Below, piece by piece: positions 16,502 through 26,182 of a stretch of DNA of 64,000 bases. Positions within the stretch are counted from its first letter, which is position 1. The number at the start of each line of letters is the position of its first letter. The notes beneath the pieces are model-generated. The model worked only from the letters and a program-made list of their open reading frames with translations. It was not told the DNA's origin and searched no databases. The DNA is from DYRB01 sp963802205 (GTDB lineage: Bacteria > Pseudomonadota > Gammaproteobacteria > Chromatiales > Chromatiaceae), in contig CAWDHW010000010.1 in NCBI GenBank assembly GCA_963802205.1, forward strand, positions 62,001-126,000. Reading direction: 5' to 3'. The position numbers and the translations under genes were made by a program.

Positions 16502-19276
16502 ATGGAAACCGCAACCAGTGTTCCCAAGTATGTGTTTTCCTTTGAAGAAGGCGACGGCAAGGACAAGAAGGGCTTAGGCGGCAAGGGCGCCAACCTGTGC
16601 GAGATGACCCAGATCGGGCTCAATGTCCCGCCCGGGTTCGTCATCTCCACCGTGGCCTGTCTGGCCTATCTGGACAAGAACGCGCTACCCGATGGGGTCA
16701 TGGACCAGGTCCGGGCCAACATGAAGGCCCTGGAGACCAAGACCGGCAAGGGCTTCGGCAACCCGTCCAACCCACTGCTGGTCTCGGTGCGCTCCGGTTC
16801 GGCCATGTCCATGCCCGGCATGATGGACACCATCCTCAACCTCGGCCTCAACAACGAGACCCTGCAAGGCGAGATCCGTCACACCGGGGACCCGCGCTTC
16901 GGCTACGACGCTTACCGCCGTTTCATCCAGCTCTTCGGCAAGGTCGCCCTGGGCGTCCCGGACAAGCTCTTCGACCAGCAGTTCGAGCTGGTCAAGGACA
17001 AGGCCCATGTCACCGAGGATGTCGGTCTGTCGGCCAGCGACTTGCAGGACATTAGCGAGCGCTTCCTCAAGGTCGTGGAAGAGTACACCGGACGGCCCTT
17101 CCCGATGGACCCCTACGAGCAGCTCGAGATCGCGATCCGGGCCGTGTTCAATTCCTGGGGCGGCAAGCGCGCGGTGGACTACCGCCGCCAGTTCAAGATC
17201 ACCCCGGACATGGCCAACGGCACCGCGGTCAACGTGGTGACCATGGTCTTTGGTAACCGCGGCGACGACTCCGCCACCGGCGTGGCCTTCACCCGCAACC
17301 CCGCCACCGGGGAGAACAAGCTCTATGGCGAGTACCTGGTCAATGCCCAGGGCGAGGACGTGGTGGCCGGCATCCGCACCCCCAAGGCCATCGACCGTCT
17401 GGGCGACGAGATCCCGGACATGGGTCGTCAGATCGAGGAGTTGCGCCAGAAGCTCGAGACCCACTATTGCGAGATCCAGGATTTCGAGTTCACCATCGAG
17501 CGCGGCCAACTCTATGCCCTGCAAACCCGCAACGGCAAGATGAACGCCCACGCCATGGTCCGCACCTCGGTGGAGATGGTCGGCGAGGGGCTGATTTCCA
17601 AGGAGCAGGCCCTGCTGCGTATCAAGCCCGACCTGCTGGAGCAGATGCTCTTCCCCCACCTCGACCCCAAGGTCAAGGCCGCGCCGGTGGCCACCGGCCT
17701 GCCCGCCTCCCCGGGTGCGGCCTCCGGCATCGCCGTGTTCGACGCCGACCGCGCCGAGCAGATGGGGCGCGACCTCGCCCTGAACGTGATCCTGGTGCGC
17801 GAGGAGACCAAGCCCGAGGATATCCATGGCTTCTTCGCCTCCAAGGGCATCCTGACCTCCCGCGGCGGCAAGACCTCCCACGCCGCCGTGGTCGCCCGCG
17901 GCATGGGGAAGCCCTGTGTGGCCGGGGCCGAGGGGATCAGCGTGGACGTCGGCCGGCGCGTCGCCTATGTCGGTGACACCAGCTTCCGCGAGGGCGACGT
18001 CATCACCATCGACGGCACCAGCGGCAAGGTCTATCTGGGCTCCATCCCCACCGTCGAGCCGGAGTTCTCCCCTGAACTGGGGACCCTGCTCGCCTGGGCC
18101 GATGAGGTCTCCATCCTCAAGGTGATGGCCAATGCCGACACCCCGGACGACGCCCTGCGGGCGCTGAAATACGGCGCCGTGGGTATTGGGCTGGCGCGCA
18201 CCGAGCGCATGTTCAACGACGTGGATCGGCTCCCCATCGTCATCGAGATGATCGTCGCCGAGACCCCGGATGCCCGCGAGGAGGCCCTGGAACGTCTGTT
18301 GCCCTTACAACGGGCGGACTTCCAGGGGCTGTTCGAGGTCATGGCCCCCTACCCAGTGACCATCCGCCTGCTCGACCCACCGATCCACGAGTTCCTGCCT
18401 GCCGAGCAGACCTTGGAACGTGAATTGTCCGATCTTCGTCACTTGGCCGATGTGACCCGCGGCATGACGGTGCTGGCCGGGGCCATGTCCCTGATCCATG
18501 CCCCCGACACCACCCGCGCGGAGATCGACGGCCTGCGCCGGCAGATCGACCCGGCGACCGTGGAGGAGGCCATCTCCAAGAAGGAGGCCATGCTGCGCAA
18601 GGTGCGGGCCCTCTACGAGACCAACCCCATGCTCGGCCACCGTGGGGTACGCCTGGGGATCACCTTCCCCGAGATCTACCGGATGCAGATCCGCGCCATC
18701 CTCGAAGCGGCGGCGGAGAGCGGCAAGAAGGGGATGGCGGTCTTTCCGCAGATCAAGGTTCCCCAGGTCTGTACCGCCGAGGAGCTGCGCCGGGTCAAGA
18801 TCATGGTGGATGAGATCCACGCCGAGGTGGCGGCCAAGTACGGGCGGCCTGTACCCTTCAAGTTCGGCACCATGATCGAGGTGGTGCGTGCCTGTATGCG
18901 GGCCGAGTCCCTGGCCGAGGAGGCCGAGTTCTTCTCCTTCGGGACCAACGACCTGACCCAGGCGGTGTTCTCGTTCTCCCGCGAGGACGCGGAGAACAAG
19001 TTCCTGCCGCTGTACAACCAGATCGGCATCCTGGCGGACAACCCCTTCGACGTGTTGGACGTCAAGGGCGTCGGCAAGCTGATGAAGCTCGCCGTAGACT
19101 GGGGCCGCTCAGTCAAGCCGGGGCTGCACGTAGGCATCTGCGGCGAGCACGGCGGCCACCCGGAGTCCATCGCCTTCTGCCAGGAGGCCGGGCTCGACTA
19201 CGTCTCCTGCTCCGCCCCGCGCGTCCCCGTGGCCCGGCTCGCCGCCGCCCACGCCGCGCTCGGCACCAAGGGGTAG
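16502..19276 (+). CDS. ppdK: Pyruvate, phosphate dikinase
   Basis: Reversibly converts pyruvate, ATP and Pi to PEP, AMP and PPi. The 924-residue protein has the N-terminal ATP-grasp domain, the swivelling phosphohistidine domain with GGKTSHAAVVARGMGKPCV (His460) and the C-terminal PEP/pyruvate TIM barrel with GICGEHGGHPES (catalytic Cys880). The start METATSV at 16502 is preferred because AGAAG lies seven bases upstream; an in-frame ATG at 16475 lacks a ribosome-binding site. In an autotroph or acetate/propionate user it would supply PEP for gluconeogenesis, fitting the propionate operon nearby. It is monocistronic, with a GC hairpin downstream. Confidence 0.96.
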   Translation: METATSVPKYVFSFEEGDGKDKKGLGGKGANLCEMTQIGLNVPPGFVISTVACLAYLDKNALPDGVMDQVRANMKALETKTGKGFGNPSNPLLVSVRSGSAMSMPGMMDTILNLGLNNETLQGEIRHTGDPRFGYDAYRRFIQLFGKVALGVPDKLFDQQFELVKDKAHVTEDVGLSASDLQDISERFLKVVEEYTGRPFPMDPYEQLEIAIRAVFNSWGGKRAVDYRRQFKITPDMANGTAVNVVTMVFGNRGDDSATGVAFTRNPATGENKLYGEYLVNAQGEDVVAGIRTPKAIDRLGDEIPDMGRQIEELRQKLETHYCEIQDFEFTIERGQLYALQTRNGKMNAHAMVRTSVEMVGEGLISKEQALLRIKPDLLEQMLFPHLDPKVKAAPVATGLPASPGAASGIAVFDADRAEQMGRDLALNVILVREETKPEDIHGFFASKGILTSRGGKTSHAAVVARGMGKPCVAGAEGISVDVGRRVAYVGDTSFREGDVITIDGTSGKVYLGSIPTVEPEFSPELGTLLAWADEVSILKVMANADTPDDALRALKYGAVGIGLARTERMFNDVDRLPIVIEMIVAETPDAREEALERLLPLQRADFQGLFEVMAPYPVTIRLLDPPIHEFLPAEQTLERELSDLRHLADVTRGMTVLAGAMSLIHAPDTTRAEIDGLRRQIDPATVEEAISKKEAMLRKVRALYETNPMLGHRGVRLGITFPEIYRMQIRAILEAAAESGKKGMAVFPQIKVPQVCTAEELRRVKIMVDEIHAEVAAKYGRPVPFKFGTMIEVVRACMRAESLAEEAEFFSFGTNDLTQAVFSFSREDAENKFLPLYNQIGILADNPFDVLDVKGVGKLMKLAVDWGRSVKPGLHVGICGEHGGHPESIAFCQEAGLDYVSCSAPRVPVARLAAAHAALGTKG

Positions 19277-19313
19277 GACGACGAGCGAGGACAGGGACGT
19301 CCGTATCCAACCA

Positions 19314-19336
19314 GCCCGCCCCACCCTGGGGCGGGC
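19314..19336 (+). terminator. GC-rich hairpin after ppdK
   Basis: Arms GCCCGCCCC and GGGGCGGGC are perfectly complementary, with a five-base loop, 37 bp after the ppdK stop. No T-run follows, so it is only a possible terminator or mRNA 3' end stabiliser. Confidence 0.5.
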
Positions 19337-19548
19337 GCCGAGGGGCCGGTGGGCATTGCGCCCCCCGCCCCTTTGCTTTGGACCACTCTGGTGGCCTGGT
19401 CCGGGGATCTGGCCTGGGTCCAAGACCCCCACCCGAGATGAGGTAGGTGCGAACCCATTCGCGGCGACCGGCGAGACCCCTCGGCCGCCTCTTGTGGCAT
19501 GCTTATGGCCACCGGGACCCTCGTCCCCCTGTCAATCGCGGGTGAAGC

Positions 19549-20145
19549 ATGAGCAACCTGGCCGAATCCCTTCTCTGGAGCTTCGCAGACTATCTGGCCT
19601 ACGAACAACGCGGCGATATCCGCCACGAGTATGTCGCCGGTCGCATCTACGCCATGGCCGGGGGTAGCGAGGCGCACAACCGCATCGCCCTCAATGTCGG
19701 CTTCCACCTGCGCGCCGCCGCGCGCGGCGGGACCTGCGGGGTCTTCATCGCCGACATGAAGGTCCGGGTGGAGGCTCACGACGTCTGTTACTACCCGGAC
19801 GTGTCGGTGGTTTGCGACCCGGCCGACACCGACGCCTACGTCAAGCGAAGCCCCTGCCTACTGGTGGAGGTGCTGTCGCCCAGCACCCAGACCATCGACC
19901 TGCGGGAGAAGTGGCTCGCCTATCGGGTCATACCCGGACTGACTTACTACCTGGTGGTCTCCGCCGACCGTCGGCGCGTTCAGGTCCATCGCCGCGGCCC
20001 TGACGGGGACTGGAGGGTCGCCCTGCTCGGGCCGGACGAGATCTTGGAGGTCCGTTGCGGCGGCCTGGTGGCAAATATCAACCTGGACCTCATCTACGAA
20101 GATGTAGCGGTCCCGGCGGCCAACGAGGCGGCGGGCTGGGACTGA
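19549..20145 (+). CDS. Uma2-family (DUF820) putative restriction endonuclease-like protein
   Basis: A 198-residue Uma2/DUF820 protein with a PD-(D/E)xK nuclease-like core. The features are an N-terminal YLAYEQ...HEYVAGRIYAMAGG, the acidic YYPDVSVVCDP strand, LLVEVLSPST with the next acidic residue, and LREKWLAYR with the lysine. The family is multi-copy in cyanobacteria and phototrophic sulfur bacteria; its role is unknown, though the fold suggests nuclease activity. It stands alone between ppdK and a membrane protein gene. Confidence 0.85.
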   Translation: MSNLAESLLWSFADYLAYEQRGDIRHEYVAGRIYAMAGGSEAHNRIALNVGFHLRAAARGGTCGVFIADMKVRVEAHDVCYYPDVSVVCDPADTDAYVKRSPCLLVEVLSPSTQTIDLREKWLAYRVIPGLTYYLVVSADRRRVQVHRRGPDGDWRVALLGPDEILEVRCGGLVANINLDLIYEDVAVPAANEAAGWD

Positions 20146-20270
20146 CCGCCGCCGGCCAGGGTGGTCTGTGGTGTGGCAGGGGGTACACTATCCGCATCCC
20201 AGGCCGTGCAACCCCTACCGTGGCCCCCACCCAGCGTCACACCTGCGGGCCCATTCCGCGGAGCTGATCC

Positions 20271-21410
20271 ATGAATCTAAGACCCAAGACCCTGTTGCTG
20301 GCCCTGCTGGCGATCCTCGGGGCCGCCTGGCTGACGCCGCATGGGCCCGAACCCAGCTACGAGGACCAATTGATCGGAGTCGCCCTGCGCCAGTCCTTCG
20401 GCCCGGCGGCACCTGAACTGGCGGCGCAGCCCCTGGAGGTCCAGGCCCTGCTGCTGGACTATGCGGGCGATGAGGCCCTGGTCCTACAGACTCGATTGGC
20501 GCTCCTGAAGTACCCGGACCTGGCCCGGCGCGTCCTGCCGCGTTACGGCTCAGAGCCCGAGTTCCGCCAGGTCCTGAGTACCTATGGCCCTGGAGCCCTG
20601 CCCCCCATTGCCTACTTCATGGACCACTCACTGACCTCGCTGGAGGTACGCCGCGCCCTGGGCGACGGTCTGGATCAGGTCAAGGGGCTCTGGGACCGCT
20701 TGCTCGGGTCAGCGCCCTCGGCGGCTGAAGTCCAAACGCAGGCCCAGACCGCCGAACTGACCCCGGACGAGCGCGGCTGGTACGCCATCGCCTTCCTGCG
20801 CGAGGAGGGCTACGGCTTCATCGGGCAGTTCGCGGTCGCACCGGATGGCAAGGCCGAATGGGTGCAAAGCGAGCGAGTCGTCGAGGGGCTGTCGGACCTG
20901 CTGCTCGGCGGGGTCCGCGGACTGGAGACCAAGTGGCGGCAGGGCGCTGAGGTACAGGTCGGCGATGTCGCCTGGGCCGCCCTGGACGTGGCCGTGATCG
21001 CCGGCAGCGTCAAGCTGGTCAGGGCCCTGGCTGCGGCCAGGACGGCGCGGGCGACGGCCACCGGGGCCCGTGCCGCGGCAGGGATGGGTTTCTCCGGGCG
21101 CGTGGCCCTGTTCGGTTCGCGCATCCTGGCCCAGGGCGGGCGGGTCGGCGTGGCCATCGCCCGCTACGGGGCCATCCCGGCGGGGATCTACCTGATGGTC
21201 CGCCACCCGTCCCTGATCAACGCCACCCTGGCCGAACTGGCGGACTGGTTTGGCATCAGCCCCTGGGCGGTGCAATTCCTGTTCTGGTTCGTCACCCTGT
21301 CCCTGCTGTTGCGCCTGGCCCTGTTCCTGCTCCGGCCGCTGGGACTGGCCCTGGCCTGGGCCGGCGGGCGGCGGCCAGCCTTGATGGGTCGGGCGCAACT
21401 GGTCCCATAG
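20271..21410 (+). CDS. Hypothetical membrane protein, 379 residues
   Basis: I do not recognise the family. The protein begins with a hydrophobic segment (about 6-22) that is a signal anchor or signal peptide, has a large Ala/Leu-rich helical middle region, a hydrophobic stretch around 240-260, and ends with two strong membrane helices around 340-370 (AVQFLFWFVTLSLLLRLALF). The middle part contains ELTPDERGWYAIAFLREEGYGFIG. It follows the Uma2 gene by 125 bp on the same strand. It looks like an intact, normally composed gene with a cell-envelope product of unknown role. Confidence 0.65.
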   Translation: MNLRPKTLLLALLAILGAAWLTPHGPEPSYEDQLIGVALRQSFGPAAPELAAQPLEVQALLLDYAGDEALVLQTRLALLKYPDLARRVLPRYGSEPEFRQVLSTYGPGALPPIAYFMDHSLTSLEVRRALGDGLDQVKGLWDRLLGSAPSAAEVQTQAQTAELTPDERGWYAIAFLREEGYGFIGQFAVAPDGKAEWVQSERVVEGLSDLLLGGVRGLETKWRQGAEVQVGDVAWAALDVAVIAGSVKLVRALAAARTARATATGARAAAGMGFSGRVALFGSRILAQGGRVGVAIARYGAIPAGIYLMVRHPSLINATLAELADWFGISPWAVQFLFWFVTLSLLLRLALFLLRPLGLALAWAGGRRPALMGRAQLVP

Positions 21411-21423
21411 GACTGATAAGGAC

Positions 21424-22900
21424 CTACTGGCGCCAGCCCTCCAAAACCCTCATGCAGACCCTGTTCATCTCCGCCGCCCGCTCGGGGGTGTCTGCCTCGG
21501 TGTAGGCGCGTAACTCCGGGGCATTGCCGGAGGGGCGCAGGTGTGCGATCTCGCCACTGGTAAAGGTGATGCGCAGCCCGTCGGTGGTGTCGAGCCCGGC
21601 CACGGGACCGAAGGCGTCGGCAAAGACCGCCTCCACCGCGGCCCGATCACGCTCGGGGTCGCCACTGGTCATGGCCGCCAGGCGGGCTTGGCTCAGTTTG
21701 GTGGGGAAGTCTTTAATGCGGTCGCTGTGGGTGAAACGCGCCGGTAGTTCGGCGGCCAGTTCCGACAGGCGACGGCCGCGGGCGAGCGCCAGGATGGCCA
21801 AGGCAACGATGACCGCGTCCCGGGTCGGCAGGGCCGGCAGAGTACGGCCCTCGCGGGTGATGTCCTGGGCGGTCAGAAAGCCGCCGTTGGCCTCATACCC
21901 CGCCACCGGGCCGACCCCGGTTGCCACCAGGTCCTGCATCCCGGCGATGACGTAGGGCGAGCCGATGCGGGTGCGCCGGACCCGCTCGAACCAGCCGCAG
22001 CGGTCCACCGCGGTGTTGCTGCTGACGGGGGTAACGATGGCGCGCACCCCGAGGTAACGGGCACACAGGGGGCCGGCGATGTCCCCGCGCAGCCATTCGC
22101 CGCGCTCGTCCCCCACCAGGGGGCGGTCACCGTCCCCGTCTGCCGAGACCAGGGCGTCGAATGCCCCACCGGCGGCCCAATCCCGGGCCAGCTCGATGTC
22201 TTGTGGGCGAATCGCCTCGGTGTCCACCGGCAGGAAGGCTTCAGAGCGACCCAGGCACTGCACCTGCGCCCCCAGCCCGGTGAGAACGGCATGCAGACAC
22301 TCCCGGGCGACGCTGGAGTGCTCGTAGAGCCCGACCCGCATCCCCGCCAGGCACCCGGGCGGGAAGAAGCCTAGATAACGGGCGACAAAGGCGTTATAGG
22401 CATCGGGCTCCGCCGCGCCCAGGCCAGCACCGACCGACCAAATTGCCGGCCGCATCAAAACGCCCGTCCGGGAGCCTGACGTCCTGACGCCGGATGCCGG
22501 CCTCGTCCTCCTTGAGGATCTCGCCGGTCGGGAGGTTGAACTTGATCCCGTTGCGGTCGTCGGGGATATGGCTGCCGGTGACCATGAGTGTCGGCATTCC
22601 CTCGGCGATGCCGAAGGCGGCGATGGCCGGGCTGGGAATGCGCCCGAGGTGGCGGGTCCTGTAGCCAGAGTCGGTGACCGCCTGGGCGCAGGCGGCCATG
22701 ATCCGCCCACTGCTGGCCCGATAGTCCCCGGCGATACCCACAGCCCCGCCGGAACTCAAGGCGCCGGTCTCGAACAGATACGTAAGGAAGCCCAGGGTGT
22801 AGGCGTAGCAAACCTGATCGGTCATCGCCTCCACCCTGCCGCGGGCCCCGCTGGTACCGAATCCGACCCCGCTCTGCGCCATCAGGTCGCCGATCAACAT
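21424..22900 (-). CDS. Phosphomannomutase/phosphoglucomutase-family protein (frameshifted)
   Basis: An alpha-D-phosphohexomutase. The catalytic-serine loop reads VTGSHIPDDRNG (Ser110) and the metal loop SADGDGDRPL follows about 100 residues after the break. The reading frame is broken at about 22432-22440, where GGTC is tandemly duplicated on the coding strand. Removing one 4-bp copy restores GNLVGAGLGAAEPDAYN and a continuous 490-residue protein. It could act as phosphomannomutase feeding the GDP-mannose needed by gmd at 41 kb, but the sugar specificity cannot be read from sequence. A GGAGAGGAA ribosome-binding site precedes the start. Confidence 0.8.
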
Positions 22901-23213
22901 GCCATTTCCTCTCCCCGAGTATCTGCGTGGTGTTGCGGCATTCTAGCCCCTACCAAGCCCCGTGGTGGTCGAACGCAATCCAATGACCACCGATCAGGAC
23001 CCGAAGCTTGGAACCCCTTTTTCGTGAACCCGGATCGTCTTTGTCGCCGGACCTTGATCGGCGCAGTTCCAGGCCGGCCCCAGATCAGTTAACCTTCGCT
23101 AGCACACCGGTGGCCCTATCCGATACGGGGAAAATTGGTCGCCCCGGACCCACGCCGATGTTTCCCTTCTGCTCCAACCGACCATGCCGCAACCACTAAA
23201 CAGGAGTGACTCG
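22901..23213. other. Divergent intergenic region
   Basis: About 310 bp between the divergent phosphohexomutase and Met-rich protein genes. I see no repeat, RNA gene or clear promoter motif. A GGAG ribosome-binding site for the downstream gene is at its right end (AGGAGTGACTCG). Confidence 0.4.
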
Positions 23214-24305
23214 ATGACCGACAAGCCCAGACTGATCATCCTCGCGTCCGTCGCGACCCTAGCACTGGCGCTGGCCCAGCCGGTCCGCGCCGAGGGCGAA
23301 CAGGCCCCTGCCGCGACCCCGACCCCGGCTCCCGAGGCCGCGCCTGCGGCTCCGACTGCCGAGGCTGCGCCTGCGACTCCGACCCCAGAGGCCGCCGCTG
23401 CGGCATCGGCCCCGGCCGGTGCGCCGGCGAACACCGCCCATGCCGACTCCCGTCAGCGCATGGAGGCCCGTATGGCCGAGATGACCGCCGAGCGCAACCG
23501 CCGCTATGGCGAGCTGCGCCAGCGTGCCTCCGAGGTTGGCATCGAGCTGCCTGAGACCCCGCCCTGGGAGCAGGCCATGCCCGAAATGCCCAAGATGCCG
23601 GACATGCCCCAGATGCCCGCCATGCCCAAAATGCCGGACATGGCCGGGATGCAGGGCATGACAGGCGAGGAGCGCGAGGCCATGCGGGCCGCCCACTACC
23701 AGGCCATGCGCGAACGCGCCAAGGCCGCCGGCATCGATCTGCCCGAGACCCCGCCCGCGAAGCTCATGACGCCAGAGGAGCGCCGCGCCCACTGGGACAA
23801 TATGCGCAACCAGACCCCCGAGGAGCGCCAGGCTGGCCGCGCCGAGACTTACAAGCAACTGCGCGAGCGCGCCAAGGCCCAGGGCATCGATCTGCCGGAG
23901 ACCCCGCCCTGGGAGCAAGCCCAGCAACGGCGTAAGGCCATGCAGGAGAAATGGGAGGCCTACCGCAAGCAAGTGGATGCCATGACCGAAGAGCAGCGCG
24001 AGGCGGCCAGGGCCATCTTCAGCGGCGGCCCCGGTGATCAGGCCCCGCCCATGCCCATGGAGCGCCCGATGCCGCAGATGCCCATGCGCCAGATGCCCCA
24101 GATGCCCCAGATGCCAATGGACATGCCCAATCAGGGCCTACGGGGCTTCGGCCCGGGCCCCTGCCCCCTGGACGACTGCGACAGCATGGGGATGCCGCAC
24201 CCCGGCATGATGCCTGGCTGGGGTGGTAATCGGGGCATCGACCAGCCTCAAGGCGGCTTCCCCCAAGGCGGTTACCCCCAGGCACCCTGGGGCCGCGGAT
24301 ACTAG
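23214..24305 (+). CDS. Secreted Met/Pro-rich protein with triplicated LPETPP repeat
   Basis: A 363-residue protein of unknown function with a cleavable signal peptide (1-26, ending PVRA). Next is an Ala/Pro/Thr linker (27-75). Three copies of a 20-residue unit follow, Y-x-x-[LM]-R-x-R-A-x(3)-G-I-[DE]-L-P-E-T-P-P, at 98-117, 162-181 and 213-232. Between and after them are two methionine-rich runs of the type MPxMPxM (122-149 and 280-305), and the C-terminus is Gly/Pro/Tyr-rich. Met-rich runs of this kind bind Cu(I) in periplasmic copper proteins, which is a possible role here. A good AGGAG precedes the ATG. Confidence 0.7.
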   Translation: MTDKPRLIILASVATLALALAQPVRAEGEQAPAATPTPAPEAAPAAPTAEAAPATPTPEAAAAASAPAGAPANTAHADSRQRMEARMAEMTAERNRRYGELRQRASEVGIELPETPPWEQAMPEMPKMPDMPQMPAMPKMPDMAGMQGMTGEEREAMRAAHYQAMRERAKAAGIDLPETPPAKLMTPEERRAHWDNMRNQTPEERQAGRAETYKQLRERAKAQGIDLPETPPWEQAQQRRKAMQEKWEAYRKQVDAMTEEQREAARAIFSGGPGDQAPPMPMERPMPQMPMRQMPQMPQMPMDMPNQGLRGFGPGPCPLDDCDSMGMPHPGMMPGWGGNRGIDQPQGGFPQGGYPQAPWGRGY

Positions 24306-24579
24306 GCCCCAACCGGATCCTGGGGCCAGCACGGCGCCTGCCCTGGCGGGGCATCCCCACCAGGGCAGATGCCCCGAACAGGGTACCGCAGGCCCAGCAG
24401 GTATCCGACCTTCGATAAAAACCAGTGCGCAGACGGGGTGAACACCCACCCCAACACGCCAGTCAATCGTTAAACAACAACCCGCCCAGGGCCTGCCGGC
24501 CCCGACCCAACCAAGCCCCGAGCCGTCCCAAGGGCCAGGCCTGGAGCCAGATTCCCGGGCATGAGAGAGGATCACGTCC

Positions 24580-25158
24580 ATGAAATTCATCCGCAATCTG
24601 CTCGCCCTGGTGGGGCTCGCCGCCATCGTCCTGGGTGCTGGGGTCTACCTACGCTTCGCCCCCGAGCTCGCCAAGCTCAGCCCCGGGGCGGTCGGCATCT
24701 ACACCAACTTCGCCAACAAGGTCATGGAGACCGGCGACCCGGCCATGGCCATGATGTGGAAGGCCGAGGTCGCGGAGGGGATGAAGCCGGACGACGTCAT
24801 CGACGCCATGAAGAGCCTGGCCACAGAGCACAACTTCCTGTTCGTCGGCGAGTCGCCGCTGTACAAGCAGATCGAGGCCGTCACCGGCCAGAAGTACCGC
24901 TATGTGAACTTCCTGTCCTTCTGCGACGCCCGCATCGGCGGCCAGATGCTCGACTATCACAACGAGTACTCCGGCTTCATGCCCTGCCGCATCGCCCTGA
25001 TCGAGGACAAGGACGGCAAGCTCTGGCTCTACTCCATGAACCTCGATCTCATGATCCACGGCGGTCGCCCACTGCCGCCCGAACTGCACGCCTCTGCGGT
25101 CAAGGTACGCGACACCATCAAGGCGATCATGGACGGGGCCGCCAAGGGCCAGTTCTGA
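24580..25158 (+). CDS. DUF302-type protein with N-terminal membrane anchor
   Basis: A 192-residue protein with an N-terminal hydrophobic helix (4-24) and a C-terminal domain resembling DUF302 (about 85-190), which includes FLSFCDARIGGQMLDYHNEY and MPCRIALIEDKDGK. DUF302 proteins are common in sulfur-oxidising bacteria; their biochemical role is not established. Two cysteines in the domain could matter for redox or metal binding. It lies 270 bp after the Met-rich protein gene on the same strand and may share its role in the periplasm. Confidence 0.65.
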   Translation: MKFIRNLLALVGLAAIVLGAGVYLRFAPELAKLSPGAVGIYTNFANKVMETGDPAMAMMWKAEVAEGMKPDDVIDAMKSLATEHNFLFVGESPLYKQIEAVTGQKYRYVNFLSFCDARIGGQMLDYHNEYSGFMPCRIALIEDKDGKLWLYSMNLDLMIHGGRPLPPELHASAVKVRDTIKAIMDGAAKGQF

Positions 25159-25279
25159 CCCCCACAAGCCACCGCCGCGCGGTCTACAAGACGTCATACC
25201 GGCAGGGATCGCCGGTATCCAGGTCACAGGGGCCTGTTCAGCACCAACCATCCATGCGACGCAATGCGCCTAAAGGCCC

Positions 25280-26182
25280 CTAGCGACCGCTAAGGAATGC
25301 CTGCACCGCGTCGGCGACTTCATCGCTGTAGAGATCGCGGAAGAAGTGGTCGGCGCCGTCGATCACCTGCAACCGAACGCGCTGCCCGTCGGCCAGGGGC
25401 CTTACCGCCTCGACCAACCCAGGCACCAGTTCGTCCTCGCCGGCGGCGACCACCAGCACCTGGGCCTTGATCTCTGGGATCAGGCGTGGCGTATCCATGC
25501 GTTGGTCTGGCTCATAGTAGGAGAGGAAGGCTGCGGCCGTGGCCAAGGTGTCCGGACAGTAGACGAATCCCACAGGCCCCATCAGGGCGTCGCCCTTGCC
25601 ATCCGCAGCCAACTGTCGGGCCTGTTCCAGCGGGGCCCTCAGATCCTTTCCGTAACGGGCCCGGTACGCCTGTGCCGCAGCGTCCTCGGTCCAGGTCTGG
25701 GGTGCGACCAGGATGACCGCGACCACCGGAGTATCCGCGTGGGCCGCCGCGAAAAGGGCTGTCTGGTTTCCGCCGCGTGAATGCCCCAGCAGCGCAATCT
25801 TGCCGACACCTTGCGCCTGTAACCAGCCCATCCAAGCGCCGATCTCACCGACGGCGTCGGCGTGCCGGTGGGTGTGCGGCGTGGCGCACTCGTACATGCC
25901 ATGACGGTTGTCCAGGCCGAGGCTCAGGGTGATGGACAGGGAACTGATCCCGCGCTCCTTCAGGGCCGCCTGCAGGGCGTCCATGATCTCCATGCGGCCG
26001 TGCGCCAGCGTGCCATGCGTCATCAGCACGACAGGACCCTTTTGCCATCCTGCGCCGGTGGCTTCGAGATTGGCGTTGAGCGTCAGCCCGCCATGGCCGA
26101 GGGTGACCTCTTCTGCATCGGCGGCGGTCATTGCGACCGCGAGGGCAAACCAGAGTGCGGCCGTGCGCAAGGATGTCTTCAT
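25280..26182 (-). CDS. Secreted alpha/beta hydrolase
   Basis: A 300-residue alpha/beta-hydrolase-fold protein. Residues 1-22 form a signal peptide ending ADA. The nucleophile elbow is GHSRGGN, the His lies in DGADHFFRD near the C-terminus, and an acidic residue lies in the preceding AAGEDELVP strand. The pattern resembles dienelactone hydrolase- or esterase-like proteins, but the substrate is unknown. Its ATG overlaps the stop of the upstream gene by ATGA, so the two are co-translated. Confidence 0.75.
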   Translation of the reverse strand: MKTSLRTAALWFALAVAMTAADAEEVTLGHGGLTLNANLEATGAGWQKGPVVLMTHGTLAHGRMEIMDALQAALKERGISSLSITLSLGLDNRHGMYECATPHTHRHADAVGEIGAWMGWLQAQGVGKIALLGHSRGGNQTALFAAAHADTPVVAVILVAPQTWTEDAAAQAYRARYGKDLRAPLEQARQLAADGKGDALMGPVGFVYCPDTLATAAAFLSYYEPDQRMDTPRLIPEIKAQVLVVAAGEDELVPGLVEAVRPLADGQRVRLQVIDGADHFFRDLYSDEVADAVQAFLSGR

